A DNA stretch of 64,000 bases from assembly GCF_001690355.1 (NCBI RefSeq), contig NZ_LZHG01000036.1, forward strand, positions 1 through 64,000. The letters are read 5' to 3'. Below the pieces are notes generated by a model. That model did no database searches. It saw nothing but the letters and a program-made list of their open reading frames with translations, and was not told the origin of the DNA. The position numbers and the translations under genes were made by a program. Positions 9,148 through 18,348 of this stretch are shown piece after piece (the stretch's first letter is position 1; every line of letters begins with the position of its first letter). This DNA comes from Gilliamella sp. Choc4-2. Its GTDB lineage: Bacteria; Pseudomonadota; Gammaproteobacteria; Enterobacterales; Orbaceae.

Positions 9148-9915
9148 TTATTGATAATATTCAATACTACGTAAAATAAAGCGTTTTGTTTCTTTTTTAG
9201 GAGTTAAACAATATAACTTAGTCCAGTCACCATATTGATTGTGGTCGTCAAAAATACATGTTAATTGTTCATCAGGTATTGTTTGATTTTGGTCATCAGT
9301 GTTAAATTTTCCATCTTTTGCTATAAAAGAAGATTCGATTGTTTTAATTAATTGATTTTCTGAGTTATAAAAATACTGTTTTTTATTGAGATAATACGGA
9401 ATAGATTGTTGTCCATCAATTTTATTAAAGATCTGATATTCATTGGTTTGCATTAAATTATTTTCGTAGGAAAGTTGATTAACAAAAGTATAATGACTTC
9501 CACCAATAACTGAATTTTCAATTTTTATAATTCTACCTTGATCATCATAAGTGGGTTTAACCACATTATTACCAAATGAATCTTCGATTGTTAGGATATT
9601 TTGTTTATCATCAAAATTGATTTTATATTTTGAATTTTTTTGAGAATCAATCATATAATTGTCTTTTTTAAAGTCAATATAGACTTTTTTATCGTTTAAA
9701 CGGTAAAACGTAATTAAACCATTGGGGATGGTTTCAATTATACCTGAGTAAGTACCTTCAATTTTTTGTTTTTTAATTATTTTTGAAAAAGGAGCCAACT
9801 CAAATTGACCATTAGTAATATAGTTGTTGACTATTATTTTAGAATCTAACTGGTTGTTATTACAACCGAATAAGGTTAAAACTACAGTAAATAAGGTAAT
9901 TTTTTCAACTTCCAT
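9148..9915 (-). CDS. Hypothetical lipoprotein, first of a paralogous pair
   Basis: The product is 255 residues; the lipobox LFGC puts the lipidated Cys at residue 18. Body segments 'FSKIIKKQKIEGT', 'TYDDQGRIIKIENS' and 'YGDWTKLYCLTPK' match the neighbour downstream, so the two arose by duplication. It is likely first in a two-gene operon with that neighbour. No catalytic motif is visible. The start is not fully certain because the predicted N-terminus (MEVEK) carries two acidic residues before the hydrophobic core, which is unusual for a signal peptide; an internal start was not obvious. Function unknown. Confidence 0.65.
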   Translation of the reverse strand: MEVEKITLFTVVLTLFGCNNNQLDSKIIVNNYITNGQFELAPFSKIIKKQKIEGTYSGIIETIPNGLITFYRLNDKKVYIDFKKDNYMIDSQKNSKYKINFDDKQNILTIEDSFGNNVVKPTYDDQGRIIKIENSVIGGSHYTFVNQLSYENNLMQTNEYQIFNKIDGQQSIPYYLNKKQYFYNSENQLIKTIESSFIAKDGKFNTDDQNQTIPDEQLTCIFDDHNQYGDWTKLYCLTPKKETKRFILRSIEYYQ

Positions 9916-10095
9916 CTTATTTATTGGTTTACTTTTTCATTTGATATTAGTTTTGTATTTAACCACAAATAGAGCTGATATTAAACAGAAATTTCATATA
10001 TCTTAATCGAATATCAATATAAGCTTTATGTATTTTTACCCTCTGTAATACTGACTTATAATCATAACAAGTAAAATTAAAATAAAAGAATAGTT

Positions 10096-10116
10096 TTACT
10101 AATACTATATTAGTAA
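10096..10116. promoter_or_regulatory. Perfect 9-3-9 inverted repeat upstream of the NlpA-like gene
   Basis: Half-sites TTACTAATA (10096-10104) and TATTAGTAA (10108-10116) are exact reverse complements around CTA, ending 24 bp before the ATG at 10141. The size and symmetry fit a dimeric repressor site close to the ribosome-binding site. It does not match the MetJ box. No regulator is encoded nearby. Confidence 0.5.
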
Positions 10117-10140
10117 TAAATTGATATGGAAGGAGTAATA

Positions 10141-10971
10141 ATGAAAAAGTCTTTATATTTATCTATTTTAATCTTTGCAGGATTATGTTTATTTGGATGT
10201 GATAAAAAAACCAATAAAGGTATTACAAATAACCTTGAAAAGAAGGAAATAATTGTTGGATTACCGCCAAGTATGCACAATATCTTAATGGAGCGTGTGG
10301 TAAAACCTGAATTAGAAAAAAAAGGATATACCGTAGTATTGGTTAATTTTAGCTCGTTAAGAGATTCTAATACCGCTCTTGTTGAAGGGAGTATTGATTT
10401 AAATGCGGCTCAGCATCAAGCCTATCTTAATGTGTATAATAAAGAAACCAATAATGACTTAGTTCCACTAGTTCATATTCCTTCTATTTCAGCCGCTTTA
10501 TTTTCACAAACACACCACACAATTAATGATGTTTCATCAGAGCAAATAATTGCTATTCCTAATGACCCTTCAAATACGGCAAGAGCTTTAATATTACTGC
10601 AAAAATTAAATTGGATAAAACTAAAATCAGACGTTCAAGAAGGTAATGTGACTTTAAACGATATTGTTGAAAATAAATACCATTTAAAGTTTAAAACATT
10701 ATTATCTGAAATTATTCCTCGGATCCTTGGTGAGGTTGATTATGCGATAATGCCTGGTGGTGTAGCATGGTTAAGTAAAGTCCCAGTAGATAATCTTATA
10801 GTGCAAGAAGAATTATCACCTGATTTAGAATTAATGGTAGTCATAAAAAAAGAAAATCTCAATTCGCAATGGGCTAAAGATGTAAAACAATTATACCAAT
10901 CAGATGTGTTAAAAAAATTCATAAAGGAGGATCCACAAGCAAAAGGTAGATTTATTTGGCCACAGCAATAA
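10141..10971 (+). CDS. NlpA/MetQ-family substrate-binding lipoprotein (orphan)
   Basis: The product is 276 residues from the ATG behind 'ggaaggagtaata'; an upstream ATG at 10126 would put acidic residues before the signal. The lipobox is LFGC, with Cys at residue 20. The mature part has the MetQ/NlpA fold signature: 'IIVGLPPSMHNILMERVVKPELEKKGY' cut across residues 42-68, 'NAAQHQAYL' near residue 98, and 'AIPNDPSNTARAL' near residues 140-152. The family binds methionine or small amino acids for a MetNI-type ABC importer. No metN or metI lies beside it, as with E. coli NlpA, so it would have to use a remote importer or act alone. Confidence 0.8.
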   Translation: MKKSLYLSILIFAGLCLFGCDKKTNKGITNNLEKKEIIVGLPPSMHNILMERVVKPELEKKGYTVVLVNFSSLRDSNTALVEGSIDLNAAQHQAYLNVYNKETNNDLVPLVHIPSISAALFSQTHHTINDVSSEQIIAIPNDPSNTARALILLQKLNWIKLKSDVQEGNVTLNDIVENKYHLKFKTLLSEIIPRILGEVDYAIMPGGVAWLSKVPVDNLIVQEELSPDLELMVVIKKENLNSQWAKDVKQLYQSDVLKKFIKEDPQAKGRFIWPQQ

Positions 10972-11100
10972 ATTTTTAACACCTTAAATACCTGAGTAAA
11001 TAGCTAGGATGTTTAAGGTTGAAAATCATTTTTTATAGCAAGTTGAAAACAGATATAGTACATAAAAAACAGTTACTTATTTTTAATCTTTAATTGTTTG

Positions 11101-11109
11101 TGCTATAAT
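11101..11109 (+). promoter_or_regulatory. Extended -10 promoter element for the lipoprotein gene at 11144
   Basis: TG-c-TATAAT occupies 11101-11109, a perfect -10 hexamer with the extended TG. The -35 region about 17 bp upstream (ttttaa) is weak, as is usual with extended -10 promoters. It gives a short untranslated leader of about 30 nt. Confidence 0.6.
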
Positions 11110-11143
11110 TTTTACGCTTTCAATTTTTATAACAAATGATGTG

Positions 11144-12079
11144 ATGAAACTAATAAAACATTCTCTGTTGCTAGTTTGCAGTTTTTCTTTAGTTGGGTGT
11201 TTTAACTCTGAACCACTATTGACTAGTACCGTTGAACGTTGGATCGATAATCCTACCATTAACGAAATAAAAGTAGTTATTGATGGAACAGAGTTAATTA
11301 TTCCTGCTAAATCAAGCGTTAATTATACATTTAGCTATGGTAAACATACCTTATCTTATAATAACGAATCATTAAATTTTATTGCTAAACCTTCAATATT
11401 TAATAATACTGGCTTAATTAATCCAACACAAAGTAATTATTTCTTGTATACCACTTTATATACGACTTCAGACGGTGCTGATGAAATCTATAATAAGTTG
11501 ATTTCTAAATATATGAACTTTGTTTCAATTATTGTTGACGGTGAAAAAAGAAGAATAGAAATGCCCGTTAAAGTGATTAATGATGTGTTTATTGAACGGC
11601 GCACTAACTTTTGGGACTACTCAGTTGATGAACCTCTGCCAAATAGTGTGACCATGCATCGAAAAGGTCAGTACCGATCACAAAAAGTAAAGTTATACCG
11701 TGAAAATAGCTTTATAGAAACGTTAAAGTCAGCAGGTGTTACTGAAGAGATAAGCTTTCCTTATCAACCTAGAAACTTTAGTGAGTTGAAAAAATATAGT
11801 ATTTCTAATCTTGATATAAATAGCATTAAATGCCCAGCAGGTCGTGATCACATGAAAAAGCATTTACAAGATTGGCATCAATTATTTTCATTTACTGGAA
11901 AGAAATTTGCTATTGCCTATAAAAAATTGATATCAGATGAAACTGTTCAATCAAATTATGCATTACTAAATGAATGTGCTGGGGAAAAAGGTATTGAACA
12001 AGCTTATCAAAATGTAATGAAAAGTATTGAAAAAATGACTAACGACACCAAGCAAATTAATTTCTATATAACTGATTAA
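11144..12079 (+). CDS. Hypothetical lipoprotein
   Basis: The product is 311 residues from ATG 11144; GTG at 11141 is one codon upstream. It has a lipoprotein signal with lipobox LVGC. The mature part begins with 'RWIDNPT-NEIKVVIDGTELIIPAKSS', a beta-rich domain, and later contains a single CPAGRDHMKKH segment and a Cys near the C-terminus. I do not recognise a family. The gene stands alone, with its own promoter and hairpin-forming sequence behind it. It is likely an envelope protein; nothing more can be said. Confidence 0.65.
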   Translation: MKLIKHSLLLVCSFSLVGCFNSEPLLTSTVERWIDNPTINEIKVVIDGTELIIPAKSSVNYTFSYGKHTLSYNNESLNFIAKPSIFNNTGLINPTQSNYFLYTTLYTTSDGADEIYNKLISKYMNFVSIIVDGEKRRIEMPVKVINDVFIERRTNFWDYSVDEPLPNSVTMHRKGQYRSQKVKLYRENSFIETLKSAGVTEEISFPYQPRNFSELKKYSISNLDINSIKCPAGRDHMKKHLQDWHQLFSFTGKKFAIAYKKLISDETVQSNYALLNECAGEKGIEQAYQNVMKSIEKMTNDTKQINFYITD

Positions 12080-12320
12080 TTAATATAAAAATCGACGCCG
12101 TATCATAAGTTACTTAACTTTTATCGTTGTGTTTAGCTGTCATTTAATGGCAGCTATGACTTTGGTGGCAGTTGCTGTTAAACAGCATCAAAAGACATAA
12201 GCACCCCCGTCCTTAAATTATAAGATTATTAAAAATGACCGGTTAATGATACTAGTCATTTTGTTAAAATTGAGGGTTAATTAAAAATAAATATTCGAAT
12301 AAATTTTATTGTAAAATATA

Positions 12321-13256
12321 TTATTTTTTGTTTGTAACCCCAAATGGTATATGTACTGATGGTAAAATTTTGGAAGGTTTTTCTAAATGTGATTCTTGAT
12401 CATCAAAAAAGATATGTGGTTTCATGATTTCTAAGACCTTATTTTTTTCAATTCCTCCTAGAAAAAATGCTTCGTTAATTTCAATTCCTAAATCTCTCAA
12501 AGTATATATAGCTCTTTCATGAGAAGGTGCATTTCTGGCTGTTACAATAGCTGTTTTTAATATTGATTTATAAGTTGGATCTTGTTCGATTTTTTTATGT
12601 TCTAGTTTTTGTATTTCAGCTAGCCGGCGAATAAATTTATTTAGTGGACCTGGATTATGGAGGATATTTTTTTTAATTCTTTCGTTATTATGAAAATCAT
12701 CTAAATTACGTGTTGTTTGATAAATACTTTCTGATTCATCATCAACTATTACACCATCAAAATCGAATGCAATACGAAGTTCTAAATCTGTGGGATTATC
12801 TGTAATATTTCCTTTAATTACTCTACCTGCTGGGTAACCCGCATTTATAGCTTGAGTTACGTCAGAAGGATTTGCGGATAGGAATAATTCAATGTCAAAA
12901 GCTGGAATATATTTTAATGGTGATGATCCTTGTAAAAAAACAGCTCTTGTCATGTTTAAGTTATGATGTTCAATTGATTTCATGACTCTTAGCCCTGTGT
13001 CAGGATCATTTCTTGATAATAAAATAACTTCTACTAATGGATTATTTGGTGACGGAGATAAAACATTTAATGATAATAACCTTTTGATAAAAGGAAAAGC
13101 TACTCCTTCTTTGAGTGGTTCATTTTCCTTATGTCTTTGAAATTTTCGATATTCTTTATCACCTTTTTCTCTGAAAATTTTATCTGATTCTTCTAAATCG
13201 AAAAGAGCGCTAGATGCAAGACCAATAACAAGTCTTTCTGTTAAATCATAAGCCAT
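12321..13256 (-). CDS. 5'-nucleotidase (NT5C/PF06189-type, HAD fold)
   Basis: The product is 311 residues. The HAD nucleophile motif 'AFDFDGVIVDD' lies near residues 168-178, followed by the late motif 'FFDDQESHL'. The N-terminal block 'LVEVILLSRNDPDTGLRVMKSIEHHNL' is split over residues 74-100 and is typical of this bacterial 5'-nucleotidase family, which dephosphorylates nucleoside 5'-monophosphates in the cytoplasm. The gene is transcribed alone, and no neighbour suggests a pathway. The family call is confident; substrate preference cannot be seen. Confidence 0.85.
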   Translation of the reverse strand: MAYDLTERLVIGLASSALFDLEESDKIFREKGDKEYRKFQRHKENEPLKEGVAFPFIKRLLSLNVLSPSPNNPLVEVILLSRNDPDTGLRVMKSIEHHNLNMTRAVFLQGSSPLKYIPAFDIELFLSANPSDVTQAINAGYPAGRVIKGNITDNPTDLELRIAFDFDGVIVDDESESIYQTTRNLDDFHNNERIKKNILHNPGPLNKFIRRLAEIQKLEHKKIEQDPTYKSILKTAIVTARNAPSHERAIYTLRDLGIEINEAFFLGGIEKNKVLEIMKPHIFFDDQESHLEKPSKILPSVHIPFGVTNKK

Positions 13257-13380
13257 TTTTTTGTTATATTCCTTTCATTGATAAATGAAACTTTATATGA
13301 ATTTTTTCATATTATAATTAAATTTATTCAGTAAGTTAATAGTAAGAATTATTATTAATTAGTTTCTTTCTTAATAATTT

Positions 13381-13408
13381 ATCTTTGCCATTTTATCTTT
13401 GCCATTTT
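13381..13408. repeat. Perfect 14-bp tandem duplication
   Basis: The unit ATCTTTGCCATTTT occurs twice without gap (13381-13394 and 13395-13408), in the 338-bp stretch between the 5'-nucleotidase gene and the MATE gene. It is probably a slippage duplication. Apart from this and the terminator at 13430-13452 I see nothing coding in the stretch. Confidence 0.7.
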
Positions 13409-13429
13409 ATGTTTATATCTCTTGCAACT

Positions 13430-13452
13430 AAAAAGTAGGCTATTATGCCTAC
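13430..13452 (-). terminator. Rho-independent terminator of the nik-MATE operon
   Basis: Read on the minus strand, the stem GTAGGC / GCCTAC with loop ATAATA is followed directly by TTTTTAG. It lies about 145 bp behind the MATE stop and closes the minus-strand operon. Confidence 0.7.
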
Positions 13453-13594
13453 CTAATCATTTGTTTGCTGTAAGTATGATTTGTTAAGGTCATCAATTAG
13501 TCTTAAGCATATTTAATGCTGCACAATGAGTAATTCTAGTAACGGGAAAATAAAAAATACATGCCAAACTCATTCAATATTTACCGAGCAATAC

Positions 13595-14920
13595 TTAAAG
13601 TGTGACATAGTTTTTCGATTTTTTAATCCAAATGACTAAAAATAGGGTTCGCCCAAAACTAAATAAAATATAAGAAAGCCATAATCCATTATTTCCCCAT
13701 ATTGGTACACAGATATATTGTGATATCAGCCATAAAATTAAGGCAAGAATCATAGAATCACGAATAGAAGAAGTGTAGCTGATCCCAGAAAAAACGCCAT
13801 AATAGATAAGACCACCAGCAACCACAACAGGGAAGATAGTAAGCCAATATTGATATTGCAAACAGATAGTGATAATTTCGGTTTGATTGGTTAATAATTT
13901 AATAATTGTTGTATCAAATCCAAACCATAAAGCAATTAATATTAAAGGACAAATAATACAAGCTTGTAGTGACCAATGTAAGGTTTGATTATATAACTTA
14001 ATATCTTTAGTACCTTTCGCCTTACCACTAAATACACTTGAAGCATTGGCAAAGCCGTCAAATAAATAAGCCATCAAATAATGAATTTGAAACAAGACGG
14101 CATTAGCAGCTAATACTTCCGTGTTAAAACTCGAACCAATCGAGATAAAATGGTTAGTAACGATTAATAAGCAAATGGTACGAATCATTAAGTTGGTATT
14201 AACTAAAATCACTCCTTTCAATGATTGCCAAGATAGTATCGATTTTAAATCAGTTTGTTGATTGGATTTTGGTAAATTACGATAAATAAACCAAATGCCT
14301 AACAAAGTACAAATTACTTGAGCAATTAGTGTTGCAAAGGCAACGCCTTGAACATTCCAATGAAATCCCCAAACAAAAATTACTGCCATAATAATATTAA
14401 GCAGATTAATTAATACTTGTAGAAATAGCACAGCCTTTACTTTAGACATTCCCATTAACCAACCAACTAAAACATAGTTGATAAGCACAAAAGGCGCCCC
14501 CAAAATTAGGATAGAGAAATATATATTGGCATAATGCTTTACTTCTTCATTGGGGTTGATAACGTTCATAGAGGCAGTAAAGATCACTTGCTGAAAAATG
14601 ATAAAAATAACACCTAAAAATATTGCTATAAACAAAGGGCGGATTAAGGATGATCGCAATAGTAGTGGGTCGTCTAATGCTTGTGCGGCAAAACCAGTGG
14701 TACTGACTCGTAAAAAGCCGAAAAGCCAATAAATAGTGTTAAAAATAACAGCGCCAACAGCAATGCCGGCAATAAAGGCGGGATTGGGTAAATGCCCGAC
14801 CAACGCAGTATCAACCACACCAAGTAATGGTGTTGTAATAGTTGAAATGATAAACGGAATAACTAGCGCTAAGTAATCTTTAAAACGATATTGTTTATTA
14901 ATGGTAGATTGAGTTGTCAT
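13595..14920 (-). CDS. MATE-family exporter, DinF-like
   Basis: The product is 441 residues with about 12 hydrophobic segments. The N-terminus 'LALVIPFIISTITTPLLGVVDTALVGHL' (across residues 14-41) and 'GFLRVSTTGFAAQA' near residue 68 mark the DinF branch of MATE cation/drug antiporters. The ATG lies 2 bp after the nikE stop, so the gene is co-transcribed and probably translationally coupled with the nickel-type importer. That linkage is unusual: it suggests export of a metal chelator or relief of metal stress, but no chelator-synthesis gene is present. Family is certain, substrate unknown. Confidence 0.88.
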   Translation of the reverse strand: MTTQSTINKQYRFKDYLALVIPFIISTITTPLLGVVDTALVGHLPNPAFIAGIAVGAVIFNTIYWLFGFLRVSTTGFAAQALDDPLLLRSSLIRPLFIAIFLGVIFIIFQQVIFTASMNVINPNEEVKHYANIYFSILILGAPFVLINYVLVGWLMGMSKVKAVLFLQVLINLLNIIMAVIFVWGFHWNVQGVAFATLIAQVICTLLGIWFIYRNLPKSNQQTDLKSILSWQSLKGVILVNTNLMIRTICLLIVTNHFISIGSSFNTEVLAANAVLFQIHYLMAYLFDGFANASSVFSGKAKGTKDIKLYNQTLHWSLQACIICPLILIALWFGFDTTIIKLLTNQTEIITICLQYQYWLTIFPVVVAGGLIYYGVFSGISYTSSIRDSMILALILWLISQYICVPIWGNNGLWLSYILFSFGRTLFLVIWIKKSKNYVTL

Positions 14921-14922
14921 AT

Positions 14923-15702
14923 TTAAAAACTTAAAATAGATTCAAGAAGTTGTTTAGAATAAGCATTATTGACCTGATTTAAATTAGCTATCTTATCAAC
15001 ATGTTCCACAATTTGACCTTGATAAAAGAAGATCACTCGATTACAAAGATAAGTGATAGTTGTTAAATCATGGGTAATAAAAATGGCTGTTAAATTTAAC
15101 TGTTTTTGCAAATCAACTAACAACGATAGAATTTGGGCTTGGACAGAGATGTCAAGAGAACTTACAGCTTCGTCAAATAAGATAAATTTAGGTGAGCAGG
15201 CAATTGCCCGTGCAATGCAGATGCGTTGTAATTGACCTCCACTCACTTCGTGAGGAAAACGATGATAAAATGACTCATTTAATCCGACTTGTTCTAATAG
15301 CTCAATTATTCGCTTCTTTCGTTGAATAACCGTCAGTTTTTGATAAATATCTATAGGTTCAGCGACAATTTCAGCGATAGTAAAATAAGGATTAACCGAA
15401 GCATTATAATCTTGAAAAACGGCGCTAATTTCCCGTCGCATTGGGGATTTTCGCCATGCTCGTTGTCCTATATCTTGCCCATTAAAATAAATTTTGCCAC
15501 TATCGGGCTTTTCAAGACCTAAAATTAGCTTACCAAGAGTGCTTTTACCACTTCCGCTTTCTCCTACAATACCTAAACATTCGCCTTGGTATAAAGACAA
15601 AGAAACATCTTTAATAATCGGCGTTTTTTTGCGGTTAAATAAACCTTGATTAGGTTGTAAAAAGGATTTTTTGAGATTATTAATTTGTAATAACGGTGTC
15701 AT
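14923..15702 (-). CDS. nikE: Nickel-type ABC transporter, second ATPase (NikE-like)
   Basis: The product is 259 residues. Walker A is 'GESGSGKST' near residue 46, Q-loop 'VFQDYNASVNP', signature 'VSGGQLQR' and Walker B 'FILFDEAVSSLD'. Together these are an OppF/DppF/NikE-type ATPase. The start codon directly abuts the nikD stop. It couples ATP hydrolysis to import with NikD, B and C. The name rests on the operon order and on the strong NikA match; on its own sequence it could be any peptide/nickel ATPase. Confidence 0.85.
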   Translation of the reverse strand: MTPLLQINNLKKSFLQPNQGLFNRKKTPIIKDVSLSLYQGECLGIVGESGSGKSTLGKLILGLEKPDSGKIYFNGQDIGQRAWRKSPMRREISAVFQDYNASVNPYFTIAEIVAEPIDIYQKLTVIQRKKRIIELLEQVGLNESFYHRFPHEVSGGQLQRICIARAIACSPKFILFDEAVSSLDISVQAQILSLLVDLQKQLNLTAIFITHDLTTITYLCNRVIFFYQGQIVEHVDKIANLNQVNNAYSKQLLESILSF

Positions 15703-16557
15703 TTAGATTGTCTCCAATCTATTTGGGTGGATAACGGCGTTAAATTTGGCTAATAACTGTTTACGAGTATCAATTAAGTAACGTGTGTAATCGTTTTTAG
15801 AATGATAAAAAATATGATCGCAACGACCTTGTTCTACAATACATCCTTGATTCATTACAATAATATGATCGGCAATATGGTGAATAACACCTAAATCATG
15901 CGAGATAAATATCATTGCTGTTTTCGATTGTTGTTTGATATTTTTTAATAATTGCAGAATATGAAGTTGACTAATAGAATCTAACGCTGTGGTTGGTTCA
16001 TCGGCAATAATTAATTCAGGTTCAAGCATCAATGCAATTCCGATCATGATTCTCTGTAACATGCCGCCACTTAACTGATGTGGGTATTTGTTAAAGATTT
16101 GTTTTGGATGATTAAGACCAATGTCGGCAATCATAGTTAATGTTTTTTCAATAGCTTGTTTTTTAGTAATTGTCAGATGTGCCAATAACGTTTCAACCAC
16201 TTGATTGCCAATACAATAAAGTGGATCAAAAGCATTCATTGGATGCTGTAGTATAGCCGAAATAGCATTACCACGAATATGGCGTAATGTGTCATGATTT
16301 TGTTTTAATAAATCACCATTTAATTGTAACGCTATTTTAGATTGTTTAGGGGTAAATAAAATTTCCCCTTTAACCGAAAAGTAGGGCTCTAATAAACCGA
16401 TAATGGCTTTACTGGTTAAACTTTTACCGCAACCACTTTCACCTACAATACCTAAACATTGATGATGCTCAAGACAAAAGGAGATATCGTTAAGCAGTGT
16501 TTTGCCATTATCCAGTGTTACGGTAAGATTCTTAACCTCAAGTAATTTATTACTCAT
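15703..16557 (-). CDS. nikD: Nickel-type ABC transporter, first ATPase (NikD-like)
   Basis: The product is 284 residues. Walker A is 'GESGCGKS' near residues 38-45, then 'LQHPMNAFDPL', signature 'LSGGMLQR' and Walker B 'LIIADEPTTALD'. The 'LQHPMNAFDP' Q-loop region resembles that of E. coli NikD. The ATG overlaps the nikC stop by 4 bp (ATGA). It is the cytoplasmic partner of NikE. Confidence 0.85.
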   Translation of the reverse strand: MSNKLLEVKNLTVTLDNGKTLLNDISFCLEHHQCLGIVGESGCGKSLTSKAIIGLLEPYFSVKGEILFTPKQSKIALQLNGDLLKQNHDTLRHIRGNAISAILQHPMNAFDPLYCIGNQVVETLLAHLTITKKQAIEKTLTMIADIGLNHPKQIFNKYPHQLSGGMLQRIMIGIALMLEPELIIADEPTTALDSISQLHILQLLKNIKQQSKTAMIFISHDLGVIHHIADHIIVMNQGCIVEQGRCDHIFYHSKNDYTRYLIDTRKQLLAKFNAVIHPNRLETI

Positions 16558-17384
16558 GCTGTTTTTTCCTTAGGATCAAGAATGTCACGTAAACAGTCGC
16601 CAAGCATATTAAACGCGGAAACTATAATTAATATTGCAATTCCAGGATAAACCATTTGCATAGGATGCTGCATCATAACGTTTTTTGCTTCACTAAGCAT
16701 CAGTCCCCATTCTGCTGTTGGTGCTTGTATGCCAAGCCCTATGAAAGATAGAGCAGAAATATTCAATATTACCCAACCAGTATCTAATGTGGCTAATACA
16801 ACCAGTTCTGACATTACATTTGGCAATAAATGGCGACAAATAATAAAAGAATGCGGAGCGCCAATTGCTTGGGAAAATAAAATATAGTTTTTACGGCTAT
16901 ACTTGATTACCGAGCTGCGTATCATACGGCTATACCAAGCCCATTTAACCACAATATTGGCAATAATAACGTTTTCAATACCTACGCCAAGTACACCAAC
17001 AATAGCCAGAATCATCACTTGGCTAGGGAAAGAAAGCATGATATCGCATAAACGCATAATACATTCGTCAAATTTACCCCGTTTATAGCCTGATATTAAA
17101 CCAATTGTTGCACCAATAACAATAGTAATAATCATGGTTAATAATGATAAAAATAATGTGGAGCGAATGCCATAAAGTAGTCTTGAAAAAATATCACGAC
17201 CAAGATGATCACAACCTAACCAATGTTGAGCCGACATCGGGGCGTATTTACGAACAATACGCACTTTATTAGGATCAAATGGTGCAATATAGGGGGCTAA
17301 TATACCTAATATAATAATAGTTGCAATGATAATTAAACAACATAGTGCAGTTTTATTTTTACAAACCTGCTTAAGCATATTCAT
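16554..17384 (-). CDS. nikC: Nickel-type ABC transporter permease NikC
   Basis: The product is 276 residues with six hydrophobic segments. 'WLGCDHLGRDIFSRLLYGIR' lies near residues 54-73 and is typical of DppC/NikC permeases. The EAA-type loop 'AIGAPHSFIICRHLLPN' and 'ALSFIGLGIQAPTAEWG' follow. It overlaps both neighbours by 4 bp (ATGA at each junction), showing tight translational coupling through nikB-C-D. Confidence 0.87.
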   Translation of the reverse strand: MNMLKQVCKNKTALCCLIIIATIIILGILAPYIAPFDPNKVRIVRKYAPMSAQHWLGCDHLGRDIFSRLLYGIRSTLFLSLLTMIITIVIGATIGLISGYKRGKFDECIMRLCDIMLSFPSQVMILAIVGVLGVGIENVIIANIVVKWAWYSRMIRSSVIKYSRKNYILFSQAIGAPHSFIICRHLLPNVMSELVVLATLDTGWVILNISALSFIGLGIQAPTAEWGLMLSEAKNVMMQHPMQMVYPGIAILIIVSAFNMLGDCLRDILDPKEKTA

Positions 17385-18325
17385 GACAAACCACCATTAT
17401 CACGTAAACGAGGATCTAGTAAATGATGAATAACATCGACAATAAAATTACACACCACAAATAATATTGCCATAATTAAAATATAAGCTTGAATAACCGG
17501 ATAATCTCGATTCATGATAGCTGCAATGCATAAACGACCAAGCCCTGGCCATGAAAAGATATATTCAACGACAAATGAACCAGCAATTAATTGCGGAATT
17601 GTCATACCTAATGCGGTAATAGTGGTATGTAAGGAATTTACTAATACATGTTTAATAATAATTGTGTGTTCTTTTAACCCTCGACTACGTGCATAAAAAA
17701 CGGAGTAGTTACGCATGTTTTCTAGCATGTTATTACGAATAAAACGAATATAGGTTGAAATATAAACGAATGATAACGTTAAAGTCGGTAGAATTAGATT
17801 CTGCCATGTGCCATATCCATTTGTTGGCAGCAAATCTAAATAATTAGCAAAAAACCAGATAAATAAAAGTCCAAGCCAGTAGCTTGGCATAGCCGTGCCT
17901 AAAAAAATTATAATACGTAAAATTTGATCAAAAACTGAATTAGCAAAAATGGCGCATAAAACACCTAAGATCAGACTAATAATCAATGTAAAAATGAATG
18001 AAGAGAATGCTAAAAGAATTGTTGGTTGTAAACTTCGAATGATCTCATCTAATACTAACCTATCTCGATGTACAAAAGAACGACCAAAATCAAGTTGAAA
18101 AACGTTATATAACCAACTGAAATAACGGTTCCAAAATGGTTCATTTAAACCTAACTCTAGGCGCATACTTTCAATAGCATCAGGCGTGGGCATGATTTCA
18201 TTTAAACGTAGGGCTACTTCAGCAGGATCAGAAGGGGCTAAATTAATGAGTAAAAAAGCAATAAATGAGATACCGATAATAATCGGTATCATCATGATTA
18301 AACGTTTAAAAATATAATTTAACAT
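17381..18325 (-). CDS. nikB: Nickel-type ABC transporter permease NikB
   Basis: The product is 314 residues. The N-terminus (MLNYIFKRLIMMIPIIIG) and 'DFGRSFVHRDRLVLDEI' are typical of DppB/NikB permeases, as is the EAA loop 'ARSRGLKEHTIIIKHVLVNS'. It ends with 'HHLLDPRLRD'. Six membrane segments are visible. The gene starts 23 bp behind nikA and forms the channel with NikC. Confidence 0.87.
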   Translation of the reverse strand: MLNYIFKRLIMMIPIIIGISFIAFLLINLAPSDPAEVALRLNEIMPTPDAIESMRLELGLNEPFWNRYFSWLYNVFQLDFGRSFVHRDRLVLDEIIRSLQPTILLAFSSFIFTLIISLILGVLCAIFANSVFDQILRIIIFLGTAMPSYWLGLLFIWFFANYLDLLPTNGYGTWQNLILPTLTLSFVYISTYIRFIRNNMLENMRNYSVFYARSRGLKEHTIIIKHVLVNSLHTTITALGMTIPQLIAGSFVVEYIFSWPGLGRLCIAAIMNRDYPVIQAYILIMAILFVVCNFIVDVIHHLLDPRLRDNGGLS

Positions 18326-18348
18326 TATTACTAGCTAATACAAATAAA

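Noticed and set aside
9824-10006. 60-residue plus-strand frame
   Set aside because: Overlaps the signal-peptide end of the lipoprotein gene on the other strand; no ribosome site and no recognisable domain.
12133-12262. Two weak hairpins behind the lipoprotein gene
   Set aside because: Stems are imperfect (TAGCTGTCATT/AATGGCAGCTA) or have long loops and no T-run; not strong enough to call terminators.
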